DNA from: Sphingobacterium hotanense
Lineage (GTDB): Bacteria > Bacteroidota > Bacteroidia > Sphingobacteriales > Sphingobacteriaceae
Assembly (NCBI RefSeq): GCF_008274825.1
Contig: NZ_CP030848.1
Coordinates: forward strand, 2,046,001-2,110,000
Length of the DNA: 64,000 bases
Direction: 5' to 3'
Both the position numbers and the translations under genes were made by a program. A model generated the notes under the pieces. The model was not told the origin of the DNA. It made no database searches and worked only from the letters and a program-made list of their open reading frames with translations. Position 1 is the stretch's first letter. The number at the start of each line of letters is the position of its first letter. Of this stretch, positions 54,142 to 63,590 are shown piece by piece.

Positions 54142-55256
54142 ACATTGAACACCAATATAAGCAAGACTTTGAGCACGTTCTAACGCTGATACAGGATGCT
54201 CGTGACCGTGCATATAGCAAAGCAAATAGTGAACTGGTTCTATTGTATTTTAATGTAGGGAAAATTGTATCAGGAAAAGTAGACGCTGGCACTTGGGGCG
54301 AAAAAACTGTACAGCAGTTGGCTGATTTTATTCAATCGAAAGCACCTAATTTATCGGGTTTTAATCGTCGTGGCCTTTACCGGATGAAGCAATTTTATGA
54401 GCTTTACACTCCTGAATCTGATGTTTTTACGCTTTGGGTGGAGACAATGTCTCCAATAGCTACACAAACGGAAAACGAAAATGCAATAGTGTCAACAGCG
54501 TTGACACCATCACAACCCACTGACGAGTTGTATAATAAATTTGTGTCAACAGTGTTGGCACAAATACAATGGTCATCTCACTTACACATTCTAAGTAAAA
54601 CCAAAACCGCAGAGGAAAGCCTTTTCTATCTTCTTCAGGCTATTACTCAAAAATTGTCGGTAAGAGAGTTGGAACGGCAACTCAACACGGCAACTTTTGA
54701 GCGCACGATGTTATCAAATAAATTGATATCTTCCACGACATCAGGGTTGCCAAAAGATTTATTCCGTGATCCGTATATGTTTGAATTTTTGGACTTGCCT
54801 GATGGGCATACGGAGAAGGACTTGGAAAAAGCAATAACGCTTAATTTGCAGAAATTTATTCTGGAAGTCGGAAAGGGCTTCACTTATATGGGTAATCAAT
54901 ACCGATTGCAGGTGGGCAACAAAGATTATTATACCGACTTATTATTTTACCATCGAGATCTACAGTGCTTAGTGTTGTTTGAATTAAAGATTGAGGATTT
55001 TGAACCAGAATTTTTAGGGAAACTAAATTTTTATTTAGAAGCCTTGGACAGAGATGTGAAACGACCACATGAGAAAGCAAGTATAGGAGTTTTGCTTTGC
55101 AAAGGAAAAGACAATGAAGTAGTAGAATATGCTATGGCACGCAATACAAGTCCATCCGTGATTGCCGACTACGAAACAAAGTTGATAGATAAAAAGATAT
55201 TGGCAAAGAAGCTACATCAATTGGCACTGGCACTAGATAAATCGGAAGACAGATAG
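54138..55256 (+). CDS. DUF1016 (YhcG-like) PD-(D/E)XK nuclease-domain protein
   Basis: 372 residues. N-terminal DUF1016 domain (VLLYFNVGKIVSGKVDAGTW, GFNRRGLYRMKQFYELY), a variable linker (about 95-145) and a C-terminal nuclease-like domain (LQVGNKDYYTDLLFYHRDLQ, then LFELKIEDF) with D267 and E282-x-K284 as the candidate catalytic set. YhcG-type proteins are often found inside restriction and other defence loci. Four-base ATGA overlap with the methyltransferase gene. It is the most obvious nuclease partner for that nuclease-less enzyme (inference). Confidence 0.9.
   Translation: MNIEHQYKQDFEHVLTLIQDARDRAYSKANSELVLLYFNVGKIVSGKVDAGTWGEKTVQQLADFIQSKAPNLSGFNRRGLYRMKQFYELYTPESDVFTLWVETMSPIATQTENENAIVSTALTPSQPTDELYNKFVSTVLAQIQWSSHLHILSKTKTAEESLFYLLQAITQKLSVRELERQLNTATFERTMLSNKLISSTTSGLPKDLFRDPYMFEFLDLPDGHTEKDLEKAITLNLQKFILEVGKGFTYMGNQYRLQVGNKDYYTDLLFYHRDLQCLVLFELKIEDFEPEFLGKLNFYLEALDRDVKRPHEKASIGVLLCKGKDNEVVEYAMARNTSPSVIADYETKLIDKKILAKKLHQLALALDKSEDR
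54440..54561 (+). repeat. Three short palindromes in the DUF1016 linker
   Basis: GGAGACA-A-TGTCTCC (54440-54454), GTGTCAAC-AGC-GTTGACAC (54489-54507) and GTGTCAACAGTGTTGGCAC (54543-54561). The last two are a near-identical pair encoding V-S-T-A-L and V-S-T-V-L. They sit in the protein's least conserved part. Confidence 0.6.
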
Positions 55257-55304
55257 CCGAGTGAAAAATTTTAAGTATCTTAAAAAACAAAAAGTCACAT
55301 AGGA

Positions 55305-57296
55305 ATGGATCAAAAAGATATTAAACATCCTGAATATATAAAACCGATCAACTTGGTAAACGTGACCTATGCACAAACTGGTCAAAGCAAATCGACGAAT
55401 GCTTTAGGTATGCGAGAAATGCAGGCAAAAGCTTATGAAGCTCGATCCGCTCAATACTTGCTTCTAAAAGCACCACCTGCATCAGGAAAATCCAGAGCCT
55501 TGATGTTTTTAGCTTTGGATAAACTGGTTAATCAGGGAATCAAAAAAGTAATCGTCGCCGTGCCGGAGCGTTCGATCGGCAATTCATTTGCGCCAACCGA
55601 ATTGACTAAATACGGATTCTATGCCAATTGGGAGCCTAACCAGCGATTTAATTTATGTACAGCCGGAAGCGATAAGAGCAAAGTAAAGGCTTTTCATCTT
55701 TTTTTGGAATCTGATGAGCGTATTCTGATCTGTACACATGCCACACTTCGTTTTGCTTTTGAAGGATTGAAGGAGACGGATTTTAACGATTGCTTGTTGG
55801 CGATAGATGAGTTTCACCATGTTTCAGCCGATGGAGAAAATATTCTCGGCAATGTTTTGCGGAACATTATGTCTAAGTCCAGCGCACATATTGTAGCGAT
55901 GACAGGCTCTTATTTCCGGGGGGATAGTGTTCCGGTACTGTTGCCGGAAGATGAAGCTAAGTTTACGCCGGTTACCTACAATTATTACGATCAGCTGAAT
56001 GGTTACGAATATCTTCGGTCATTGGGGATAGGGTATCATTTCTACCGAGGCCGCTATTACAAATATGATCCGGAAAAGGGAACGTCGGCATTAGAGGAAA
56101 TATTGGATGAAAACCTTAAAACCATTATTCATATACCGAGCGTGAATTCAGCTGAATCCTCTAAAGAGAAGTTGGAAGAGGTTAATCATATTATCGACTG
56201 TATAGGGGATTTGGAATATCAGGATACGGAAACAGGTGTCTTGTATGTGAAAAGCAAACGGTCTGGTCAGATATTGAAGTTAGCTGACCTCGTAAATGAC
56301 AACCAAAAAGAACGGGATAAAATCGTGGCTTATTTGCGAGGCGTCAGCTCGCCGGATGATATCGATATGATTATTGCGCTGGGAATGGCTAAAGAAGGCT
56401 TCGACTGGCCTTATTGTCAACATGCCTTAACGATAGGCTATCGAGGATCATTGACAGAAATTATCCAGATCATTGGGCGCGCGACGCGTGACAGCAGCAA
56501 CAAATCACACGCACAGTTTACTAATTTGATTGCGCAACCGGACGCAGTTGATGACGATGTCAAATTGGCCGTCAACAACATGTTAAAAGCCATTACAGCT
56601 TCTTTGTTGATGGAACAGGTGTTAGCCCCCAACTTTAAGTTTAAGCCTATGGATGATGAGGACGAACCGGATGATGATGAAAATACAATAAAAATTCGTG
56701 GGTTTAAGAAACCAACCTCACAACGAGCCAAAGATATTATAGAAAGTGATCTAAATGATCTGAAAGCTAAGATTTTGCAAGATGATACGATGTTGAAGGC
56801 AATGCCTGGCAACATAGAACCTGAAGTTATCAATACAGTCATTATCCCACGGATTATCCGAGAGGTATATCCCGATTTGAGCGCGGAAGACGTCGAAGCT
56901 GTACGTCAATACGTCGTTGTCGATTCTGTCATCAAAAATGGAGAAGTAGAAGATCATGGTTCAAAGAAGTTTATTCGTATGGCAGGTTCATTTGTCAATA
57001 TTGACGACATACATATTGATCTTATTGATACAATCAACCCGTTCCAAAAGGCTTTTGAGATCCTATCTAAGAATGTGACCAAGTCAGTATTAAAGTCTAT
57101 CCAAGATGCCATAAATATTACAAGGATTGAGATGACGCAAGAGGAAGCAATTGCCTCTTGGGATGCTATAAAGCGATGGAAATTAAATACGGGAAAGGCT
57201 CCTGATATTAATTCTTACGATCCAAAAGAACAACGATTAGCGCAAGCTTTATTATTTTTGCAGGACGCAAAACGGAAACAGAATAAAAATGGCTAA
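55305..57296 (+). CDS. SF2 DEAD/DEAH-type helicase
   Basis: 663 residues. Motif I APPASGKSRAL (56-66), motif II IDEFHH (DEFH, about 168), motif III-like AMTGSY, a motif V region (MAKEGFDWPYCQHALTIGYR) and motif VI QIIGRATRDSS. The C-terminal 220 residues are unassigned. The unusual A-P-P-A-S-G-K-S loop and DEFH box resemble helicases of restriction-type systems. 48 bases after the DUF1016 gene and overlapping the GIY-YIG gene by 8; it probably powers DNA translocation or remodelling for the operon. Confidence 0.88.
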   Translation: MDQKDIKHPEYIKPINLVNVTYAQTGQSKSTNALGMREMQAKAYEARSAQYLLLKAPPASGKSRALMFLALDKLVNQGIKKVIVAVPERSIGNSFAPTELTKYGFYANWEPNQRFNLCTAGSDKSKVKAFHLFLESDERILICTHATLRFAFEGLKETDFNDCLLAIDEFHHVSADGENILGNVLRNIMSKSSAHIVAMTGSYFRGDSVPVLLPEDEAKFTPVTYNYYDQLNGYEYLRSLGIGYHFYRGRYYKYDPEKGTSALEEILDENLKTIIHIPSVNSAESSKEKLEEVNHIIDCIGDLEYQDTETGVLYVKSKRSGQILKLADLVNDNQKERDKIVAYLRGVSSPDDIDMIIALGMAKEGFDWPYCQHALTIGYRGSLTEIIQIIGRATRDSSNKSHAQFTNLIAQPDAVDDDVKLAVNNMLKAITASLLMEQVLAPNFKFKPMDDEDEPDDDENTIKIRGFKKPTSQRAKDIIESDLNDLKAKILQDDTMLKAMPGNIEPEVINTVIIPRIIREVYPDLSAEDVEAVRQYVVVDSVIKNGEVEDHGSKKFIRMAGSFVNIDDIHIDLIDTINPFQKAFEILSKNVTKSVLKSIQDAINITRIEMTQEEAIASWDAIKRWKLNTGKAPDINSYDPKEQRLAQALLFLQDAKRKQNKNG

Positions 57297-58488
57297 GACA
57301 TTGGACGATATTTTCGAGGATGACGACTTTGGATTATTAAACGCCAAGGAACCCCATCGTAATTATCTAAGCACAGATGAGGATCGTCTTATCGATGCAT
57401 TTGAAGAGCTGAATTCTTTTTTTGAAAAGAATGAAAGAGAGCCCGCCAAAACATCAATGTCCGAATATGCGTTATTTGCTAGATTAAAAGAATGGCGTTC
57501 AAATCCAGAAAAAAAGAGTTTACTTAAACCATTTGATCGATTTAATTTGTTAGGGGAGGAAGAGCACATCAAAATTGAATCTATAGAAGATATTTTGGCA
57601 AATGATGATATGGGATTGCTGGATATGGAAGGTGATACATCCATTTTTGATTTTGTCCACACCCCAAAAAGTGGGAGCCGTGCAGACGCGGAGTATATCG
57701 CACAGCGTAAAGCATTGCCTGAAAAAGAATTTCAGCGATATGATCGGATGTTTAAGCAGGTACATCAGGAATTAAAACAAGGGAAACGACGCTTGTTGCC
57801 GTTTTCTGATGCTGAAAGAAACCTAAAAGATGGGAATTTCTATCTTGTAGATGGTTTGCTTGCTTATCTGGAAGTTTCCGAGGCGGAGAAAGTTGTTAAA
57901 CCAAAAGATGGTGTACGCTTGGAAGGTCGTACGGTGACGATATTCGAGAACGGCACATTCAGTAACATGTTGTTTCGATCCTTGGGGAAAGCTATTCATA
58001 AGAATGGTAAAATGATTACAGATACCGATGAGAATCAACAGAATCAATTATTTAAGAATGCCAATATTGCGCAAGAAGGAGCATTACAGTCAGGATGGAT
58101 CTATGTGCTACGATCTAGATCATCAAATCCTGAAATTAATGGCTTAAAAAACTTGTATAAACTTGGATTCTCCAAGTTGCCCGTCAAAGAACGGATTAAA
58201 AATGCTAGTAAAGAAGCAACATATCTATTTGCAGATGTAGAAATAGTGGCTAGTTATAATTGTTACGGAATTGAGGTACGAGCTTTAGAAAACCTCTTAC
58301 ATCGTTTTTTCGGATCCGTATGCTTAAATCTAGATATTTATGATCAGAGTGGAAATCGATTTGTTCCAAGAGAATGGTTTTGCGTTCCTATTAATGTTCT
58401 CGATGAAGCTATTGAACTTGTATTAAATAACACTATTTTCAATTATAAGTATGATGAGACACAGGAGAGAATTGTGTTGAAATCATAA
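57289..58488 (+). CDS. GIY-YIG (T5orf172-like) nuclease-domain protein
   Basis: 399 residues. N-terminal half (MAKTLDDIFEDDDFGLLNAK; a second D-D-x-G-L-L motif near 104) is acidic and repeats an I-x-x-D-D-x-G-L-L-like unit. The C-terminal domain (about 263-390) begins GWIYVLRSRS, then LYKLGFSKLPVKERI, an EVRALENLLHRFF region and REWFCVP, matching the GIY-YIG/T5orf172 plan with the G-W-I-Y-V-L strand, the arginine in VKERI and the glutamate E336-like in the helix. Start overlaps the helicase, so the two are coupled. It would supply DNA cleavage. Confidence 0.85.
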   Translation: MAKTLDDIFEDDDFGLLNAKEPHRNYLSTDEDRLIDAFEELNSFFEKNEREPAKTSMSEYALFARLKEWRSNPEKKSLLKPFDRFNLLGEEEHIKIESIEDILANDDMGLLDMEGDTSIFDFVHTPKSGSRADAEYIAQRKALPEKEFQRYDRMFKQVHQELKQGKRRLLPFSDAERNLKDGNFYLVDGLLAYLEVSEAEKVVKPKDGVRLEGRTVTIFENGTFSNMLFRSLGKAIHKNGKMITDTDENQQNQLFKNANIAQEGALQSGWIYVLRSRSSNPEINGLKNLYKLGFSKLPVKERIKNASKEATYLFADVEIVASYNCYGIEVRALENLLHRFFGSVCLNLDIYDQSGNRFVPREWFCVPINVLDEAIELVLNNTIFNYKYDETQERIVLKS

Positions 58489-58595
58489 CATATCATCGAT
58501 GAAAGAAAATCAGATTATGATGTTAGATTTAGTTTTGTTGACGTTGGAGGGGTAAAAATATAAACTACTATTAACCATAGGAAACAATATAAATT

Positions 58596-60656
58596 ATGAA
58601 ACAAGAAATATTTAGACTTGCAGCTATTCTTTATGCTGATAATAATTATGAGGTTAGTTCTAAAACACTGCATAGAAAAGTAATTGAGTCTATATTTATT
58701 GATAATAACAATGAATTTATTGGTTTACATTCATTAATAGATAAACTAAAAAAACAATATAATTTAGATTTTACTGAAGAAGAAATTAAAGATGTAACTA
58801 ATGATTTAGATAATTTTATTACTTCAAATTGCAAAGTTGAAGAATTAAGAATATCTCTGAGTGGAAAGAGATTTGAGACTATAAAAGGAAAAATTGTTTA
58901 TAACAATTTAGATTATTTCATTGAACAATTCCATAAAGCTAATAATCAGTATAATTTAAAAGATTTAAAAGCAATAATTCATAGGTTTTTGTATGAGATA
59001 TTTCAAACTAATATATCAAGTTTTAGTAAGCTTGTAGATCCTTCAGTTCAAATTCAGGATTTAATAAATATTAATGATCATAACTTAAATAGTATTGAGA
59101 TTGAAATAATAAATACTTTTTTGAATTGGGAAAATGATGAAAAGAATAAAATGATCTTTGATATTTCAAATTTAGCTCTTGAATATTGCTTAATTACGAA
59201 TAAAAAAGGGATAAATTTTAAATTAGAAAATCTAAAAAATAAATGTTTTTATTTAGACACAAACGTAATTTTTAGAGCTATAGGAATTAATGGAGAAAAT
59301 CGAAAAAATAGAACATTAACATTTCTTGAAAAATTTAAAGAAGCTAGAGAAAATTTATATATATCAAAATTTACTCTCGAAGAAATAAAAAGAACATTAG
59401 ATTTTTACATTAGTCAAATAAACAGATTCAATACTGCTAAAATAAATTCAGATGTTTTTAAAAAATTTAGCAAAAGTCAAGATTTTGTAGATTACTATCA
59501 CTCATGGAGAAGAACAAGAGTTAATGATTCAATTGATTTATTTAAAGCTCATATATTCTCTTTAATTGAAGAATTGAAGAAAAAATTCGATATTAAAGAT
59601 GATTATAAAGAATATTTTGACTTGAAAGATCCAGATGTCAATGATTTAATATTGGATAAAGGGTCACAAATAAATACTTTCAAATCAGATGGAAAGTCTT
59701 CACCTTATTTAGAAGCAAGTATTATTGATGCCAAAAATGTGTATTTAATAGAAATTTTAAGAAATGGACATTATAATAATATTTTTGATTGTAAATATTA
59801 TTTAATTTCTGCCGATCAATTATTAAGAAAATGGGATTATACACAAAATAGCTCAATTCCTATAGTTTTATTACCATCTCAATGGATGAGTGTTTTATTG
59901 AGGTATTTAAATAGAACTAGTGATGATTTCAAAAGTTTTGTTAGCTTTTTAAATATTAATAATGGAGAAAAAGGCATTTCAAATGATAACCTCCAATTAA
60001 TTCTTAGCGGTATCTCTGAAATAACATCTGATTTTACTCAGCAAAGTAATATTGTTTCTGAAATGATTAATATAGGATTCAAGGGCATTGTTGAAAAAAG
60101 CAATTCAGATGAAAAAATCATTGAAAAATCTAAATTATTTGCCAAATCTCATTTAGAATTAAAAATAGAGGAATTAGAAAAATCAAAAGAAAGGCTAGAA
60201 AATAAATTTGAAAAATATCAAGAACACACTTCATCAGCAATAGAAACATTGAAACAAAGTAAAGATGATGAAAAAGAGTTAAAGAATGCTGAGATTGAAA
60301 AAAGTAATAAAATTAAAAAAGAACTAATTGAAACTAAAGCAAAACTTGATTTAGCTAATTATAAATCGAAAGGATATTACTGGGTTTCATTAGCAATAAT
60401 TTGTATAGTATATTTTATATTATTATTTACTTTTCAAAATGAATCTTGGAATATTATTGCTGTATATACAAATTTTGCCAATTCATTACCAGAAGGTTCA
60501 ATGCAAAAAGAAGTTTGCAAATGGATTTGGTTAATTCCAACAGGATTACTACTAACTAGTATTAAATTTATTTATAATAGACTATTGGATTCGGATGGTC
60601 TAAAAACAAAATTTAATGAATATTTAGAAATTAGAAAAAAAGAGATTAATTCATGA
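58596..60656 (+). CDS. PIN-like domain protein with coiled coil and two C-terminal membrane segments
   Basis: 686 residues, not assigned to a named family. N-terminal helical region (1-210); a PIN-like core opening at CFYLDTNVIFRAIG (D221), with acidic candidates in FTLEEIKRTLD (E262/E263), IIDAKN (D378) and YYLISADQLLRKW (D407); a coiled coil at about 505-590 (ELKIEELEKSKERLENKF); and membrane segments at 595-612 and 643-660. The gene is far more AT-rich than its neighbours (sampled line 59101-59160 has 12 G/C of 60; 60721-60780 has 27 of 60). Candidate membrane-tethered RNase effector (inference). Confidence 0.7.
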   Translation: MKQEIFRLAAILYADNNYEVSSKTLHRKVIESIFIDNNNEFIGLHSLIDKLKKQYNLDFTEEEIKDVTNDLDNFITSNCKVEELRISLSGKRFETIKGKIVYNNLDYFIEQFHKANNQYNLKDLKAIIHRFLYEIFQTNISSFSKLVDPSVQIQDLININDHNLNSIEIEIINTFLNWENDEKNKMIFDISNLALEYCLITNKKGINFKLENLKNKCFYLDTNVIFRAIGINGENRKNRTLTFLEKFKEARENLYISKFTLEEIKRTLDFYISQINRFNTAKINSDVFKKFSKSQDFVDYYHSWRRTRVNDSIDLFKAHIFSLIEELKKKFDIKDDYKEYFDLKDPDVNDLILDKGSQINTFKSDGKSSPYLEASIIDAKNVYLIEILRNGHYNNIFDCKYYLISADQLLRKWDYTQNSSIPIVLLPSQWMSVLLRYLNRTSDDFKSFVSFLNINNGEKGISNDNLQLILSGISEITSDFTQQSNIVSEMINIGFKGIVEKSNSDEKIIEKSKLFAKSHLELKIEELEKSKERLENKFEKYQEHTSSAIETLKQSKDDEKELKNAEIEKSNKIKKELIETKAKLDLANYKSKGYYWVSLAIICIVYFILLFTFQNESWNIIAVYTNFANSLPEGSMQKEVCKWIWLIPTGLLLTSIKFIYNRLLDSDGLKTKFNEYLEIRKKEINS

Positions 60657-60666
60657 AATACACAAA

Positions 60667-60870
60667 ATGTTGGAGCTAGCTCGAGAAATAAAACAGATCG
60701 TAGATAATACGGCGAAATATCCCGATTGGTCTGATCGTGACGATATCAAAGCACAACTCAAGATGGACATCATCGTCAAACTGCATCAATATGGCTATCC
60801 GCCAATTACACAGGATGATGTGTACAAGAATGTACTAGAGCAAGCTGAAAATTTTAAGAAGAATAGGTAG
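60667..60870 (+). CDS. Stand-alone fragment resembling the C-terminus of type I restriction HsdR
   Basis: 67 residues. LELAREIKQIVDNTAKYPDW, SDRDDIKAQLKMDI and LHQYGYPP..LEQAE match the extreme C-terminal helical segment of HsdR (T1RH-like C-terminal domain). No upstream HsdR motor or nuclease part exists here; the gene has its own ATG and lies 10 bases after the PIN-like gene and 5 before mcrB. It could be a deletion remnant or a retained adaptor peptide. Confidence 0.6.
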   Translation: MLELAREIKQIVDNTAKYPDWSDRDDIKAQLKMDIIVKLHQYGYPPITQDDVYKNVLEQAENFKKNR

Positions 60871-60875
60871 AAGAT

Positions 60876-63590
60876 ATGAATATTAAGAAATACTTAAATC
60901 AATACAATCTCCCTTTTGAAGTATTGGTCAAAAAATACAACACTGACTTTGAAAAAATTTATCAGCAAGAATTATCTAAAAACTGGTTGGTTCCAATAGA
61001 AAGTAAGCTTAATTGGTGTAATGAGGAAGATAGATGGCAAATTGAAAAAGTAGTTGTTAAATTAAAGTCATCACAAACTTTTGATTCTGGAGATATTGAT
61101 TTACTATCAACTTTTGTTTCAAAAATTAATTCTATAGTAAGGATTGGTAATAGATTAAATAATTTTAAACAAGGTACAGTTTTAGATAATAATGATCAAC
61201 TTGATTTAGTTGATTTTTTTAATGAAATATCTTTAACGGATAGTTTGAAGGGATTTAAAGGTAGATTAAACTCTAACCTTAGGGCATTTTTGCCTCATAT
61301 GTTCTCTGTGATTAAACATTGCCAAGATCACACTAAATACCCAATATATTATAAGTTTTGGAAACAAATTTCTAAAGAAGTCTTGTTGTTGAATGATGAC
61401 TATGATTCAATTTGCGAATTTTATACATCATTTCCCTTGGATAATAGGACAACAAAATTTGGTGCTTATTATGGATTAATCGCAACTAAATTAATTGAAG
61501 ATTTTAACGTTCTTGATGACTCTGATAGAGAAAAGATTATAAAATATTTAAAAGATAAAGTTATAAATCTAGACGAGTATAGAGTTTTAATGGACAATAT
61601 ACCTAATACCACAACTTTGAATGAAAATAAAAAATACTGGTTATATCAGCCTGGAGAAGATGCTCGATTATGGCAAACCTATTTAAATGAAGAAATCATT
61701 GGTCTGGGATGGGATGATCTTGGTGATTTGGCTAATTATGATTCAAAAGATGCAATTGTCAAAGCTTTGCAGACAATTTATAAAACTGATTCATCGAAAA
61801 AAAATGATGCCACAGCGAACTGGGATTTTTACAATACGATGGAAGTCGGAGATATAATAATCGTTAAGAAAGGTAAAAGAAAGTTACTGGGGTATGGAGA
61901 AGTTGTTTCGGATTATTATTATGATGCTGATCGTGATGAATATACTAGCATTAGAGATGTAAAGTGGATAAAATCTGGTGAATGGAACGTAGATTTTGAC
62001 TTAGTGTTAAAGACTTTGACTAATATTACTCAATATGATGCTGAAATATCAAAAGGTCAAAAGTATTATGAATACCTATTATCAATTATGAGTGATACAA
62101 ATAAATTGCAAGATAATAAACTAGTTAATCTCTTAAAATATAAAAAACAAATTATACTTCAAGGGCCTCCAGGTACAGGAAAGACTAGAGAAGCGAAAAG
62201 CATCTCGAAACAGCTTATATCGTATGACGAGTTTAATAAAAGTGACATGTCTTTGATTAAATTAGGAGAGTATTTTAAAACAAAGACAGATAAAACACCT
62301 TTTATTATAAAAGGAATATCAGAAAGTCAGCATTACTTTAAAGTGAAATCCGATAAGGCAACTAATGAATATACAGTTAATTTTAAACAGATAATTGACT
62401 GTATCAATGCCAAAGGATGGAATGATCCTACAGATAATTGGAACTCTCATGGAAACTCATCTTATTTACAAGTATTGGCTAAAGCTATATATGATAGAAA
62501 GGTTGAGAAATTAGAAACTAAATATATCAAATTGTTGCAGTTTCACCCGAGTTATACGTATGAGGATTTTGTAAGAGGTATTGTTTCTAAGCCTAATTTG
62601 GATGGAGATGGTGTAGTTTATGAAGCGGAGAACAAGATTTTAGGAGAATTCGCAAAGCAAGCGCTGGATAATTATATAGCTTCTAAACAGAAGGTAGTTT
62701 CAAATACTAATGATGATTCTGTTTTTGAATCTTTTATTGAATATATTAAGGATGAAATAGCTCAAAGTGAGCTTCATAAATATGATATTACAGAAGCTGT
62801 ATATCTTTTTGATGCAGATGAGACACGCTTTAAATATAAAGGAGATAATTGGAAAGCCCACGCTAAAGGATTAAATATGAAGTTTTCTGAGTTAAGAAAA
62901 ATTATTGATTCTGAAGCAAAGGAAAGACAAGACATTAAAAAAATGTCTGATTTAGAAGAATTAACTCGTCAACATGCTACGTATTTTATAAAAATTGTAG
63001 AGAAATATTATGATTATAAAGGAAATAATAAACATATATATAAAACAGAACAAAGTGTCCAACTAAAAAATTACGTTCTTATAATTGATGAAATCAATCG
63101 AGCAAATCTTTCTTCGGTATTAGGAGAATTGATTTATGCCTTAGAGTATAGAGGAGAATCCGTAGAATCTATGTATGCAGTAGACGGTGATAACAAGCTG
63201 GTATTACCTCCTAACTTGTATATTATAGGTACGATGAATACCGCAGATCGTTCGGTTGGGCATATAGATTATGCGATACGTCGTCGTTTTGCTTTTGTGG
63301 ATGTCTTACCAAAGGATTTGTCAGATGAAAAGGAGATTACTTTTGATCAAGCCCTATTTAATCAGGTTGCCAAACTATTTGATGAAAATTTATCCCCAGA
63401 ATTTAATAAAAAAGAGGTGCAGTTAGGTCACTCTTATTTTATCGATAAGTCTAAAGAAAAGGACGGAATTTCTATGTCTTTGCGCTTAGAATATGAAATT
63501 AGACCAATTCTTTTAGAATATGTGAAAGATGGCGTTTTGATAGGTGATAATATCGAAAACCAAATTGAAAAATTATTCGCTTCAATCTAA
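60876..63590 (+). CDS. mcrB: McrB-like AAA+ GTPase with EVE-like DNA-reading domain
   Basis: 904 residues. An N-terminal helical region (1-245), an EVE/PUA-like domain at about 254-375 (KYWLYQPGEDARLWQ, IGLGWDDLGDL, GDIIIVKKGKRKLLGYGEV) expected to read modified bases, then the McrB AAA+ core: Walker A GPPGTGKT (430-437), Walker B LIIDEINRANLSS (735-747), sensor NTADRS (788-793) and arginine-rich AIRRRFAF. A helical insert occupies about 604-720. McrB hydrolyses GTP and translocates DNA with McrC. Followed with a 1-base overlap by mcrC. Confidence 0.9.
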   Translation: MNIKKYLNQYNLPFEVLVKKYNTDFEKIYQQELSKNWLVPIESKLNWCNEEDRWQIEKVVVKLKSSQTFDSGDIDLLSTFVSKINSIVRIGNRLNNFKQGTVLDNNDQLDLVDFFNEISLTDSLKGFKGRLNSNLRAFLPHMFSVIKHCQDHTKYPIYYKFWKQISKEVLLLNDDYDSICEFYTSFPLDNRTTKFGAYYGLIATKLIEDFNVLDDSDREKIIKYLKDKVINLDEYRVLMDNIPNTTTLNENKKYWLYQPGEDARLWQTYLNEEIIGLGWDDLGDLANYDSKDAIVKALQTIYKTDSSKKNDATANWDFYNTMEVGDIIIVKKGKRKLLGYGEVVSDYYYDADRDEYTSIRDVKWIKSGEWNVDFDLVLKTLTNITQYDAEISKGQKYYEYLLSIMSDTNKLQDNKLVNLLKYKKQIILQGPPGTGKTREAKSISKQLISYDEFNKSDMSLIKLGEYFKTKTDKTPFIIKGISESQHYFKVKSDKATNEYTVNFKQIIDCINAKGWNDPTDNWNSHGNSSYLQVLAKAIYDRKVEKLETKYIKLLQFHPSYTYEDFVRGIVSKPNLDGDGVVYEAENKILGEFAKQALDNYIASKQKVVSNTNDDSVFESFIEYIKDEIAQSELHKYDITEAVYLFDADETRFKYKGDNWKAHAKGLNMKFSELRKIIDSEAKERQDIKKMSDLEELTRQHATYFIKIVEKYYDYKGNNKHIYKTEQSVQLKNYVLIIDEINRANLSSVLGELIYALEYRGESVESMYAVDGDNKLVLPPNLYIIGTMNTADRSVGHIDYAIRRRFAFVDVLPKDLSDEKEITFDQALFNQVAKLFDENLSPEFNKKEVQLGHSYFIDKSKEKDGISMSLRLEYEIRPILLEYVKDGVLIGDNIENQIEKLFASI

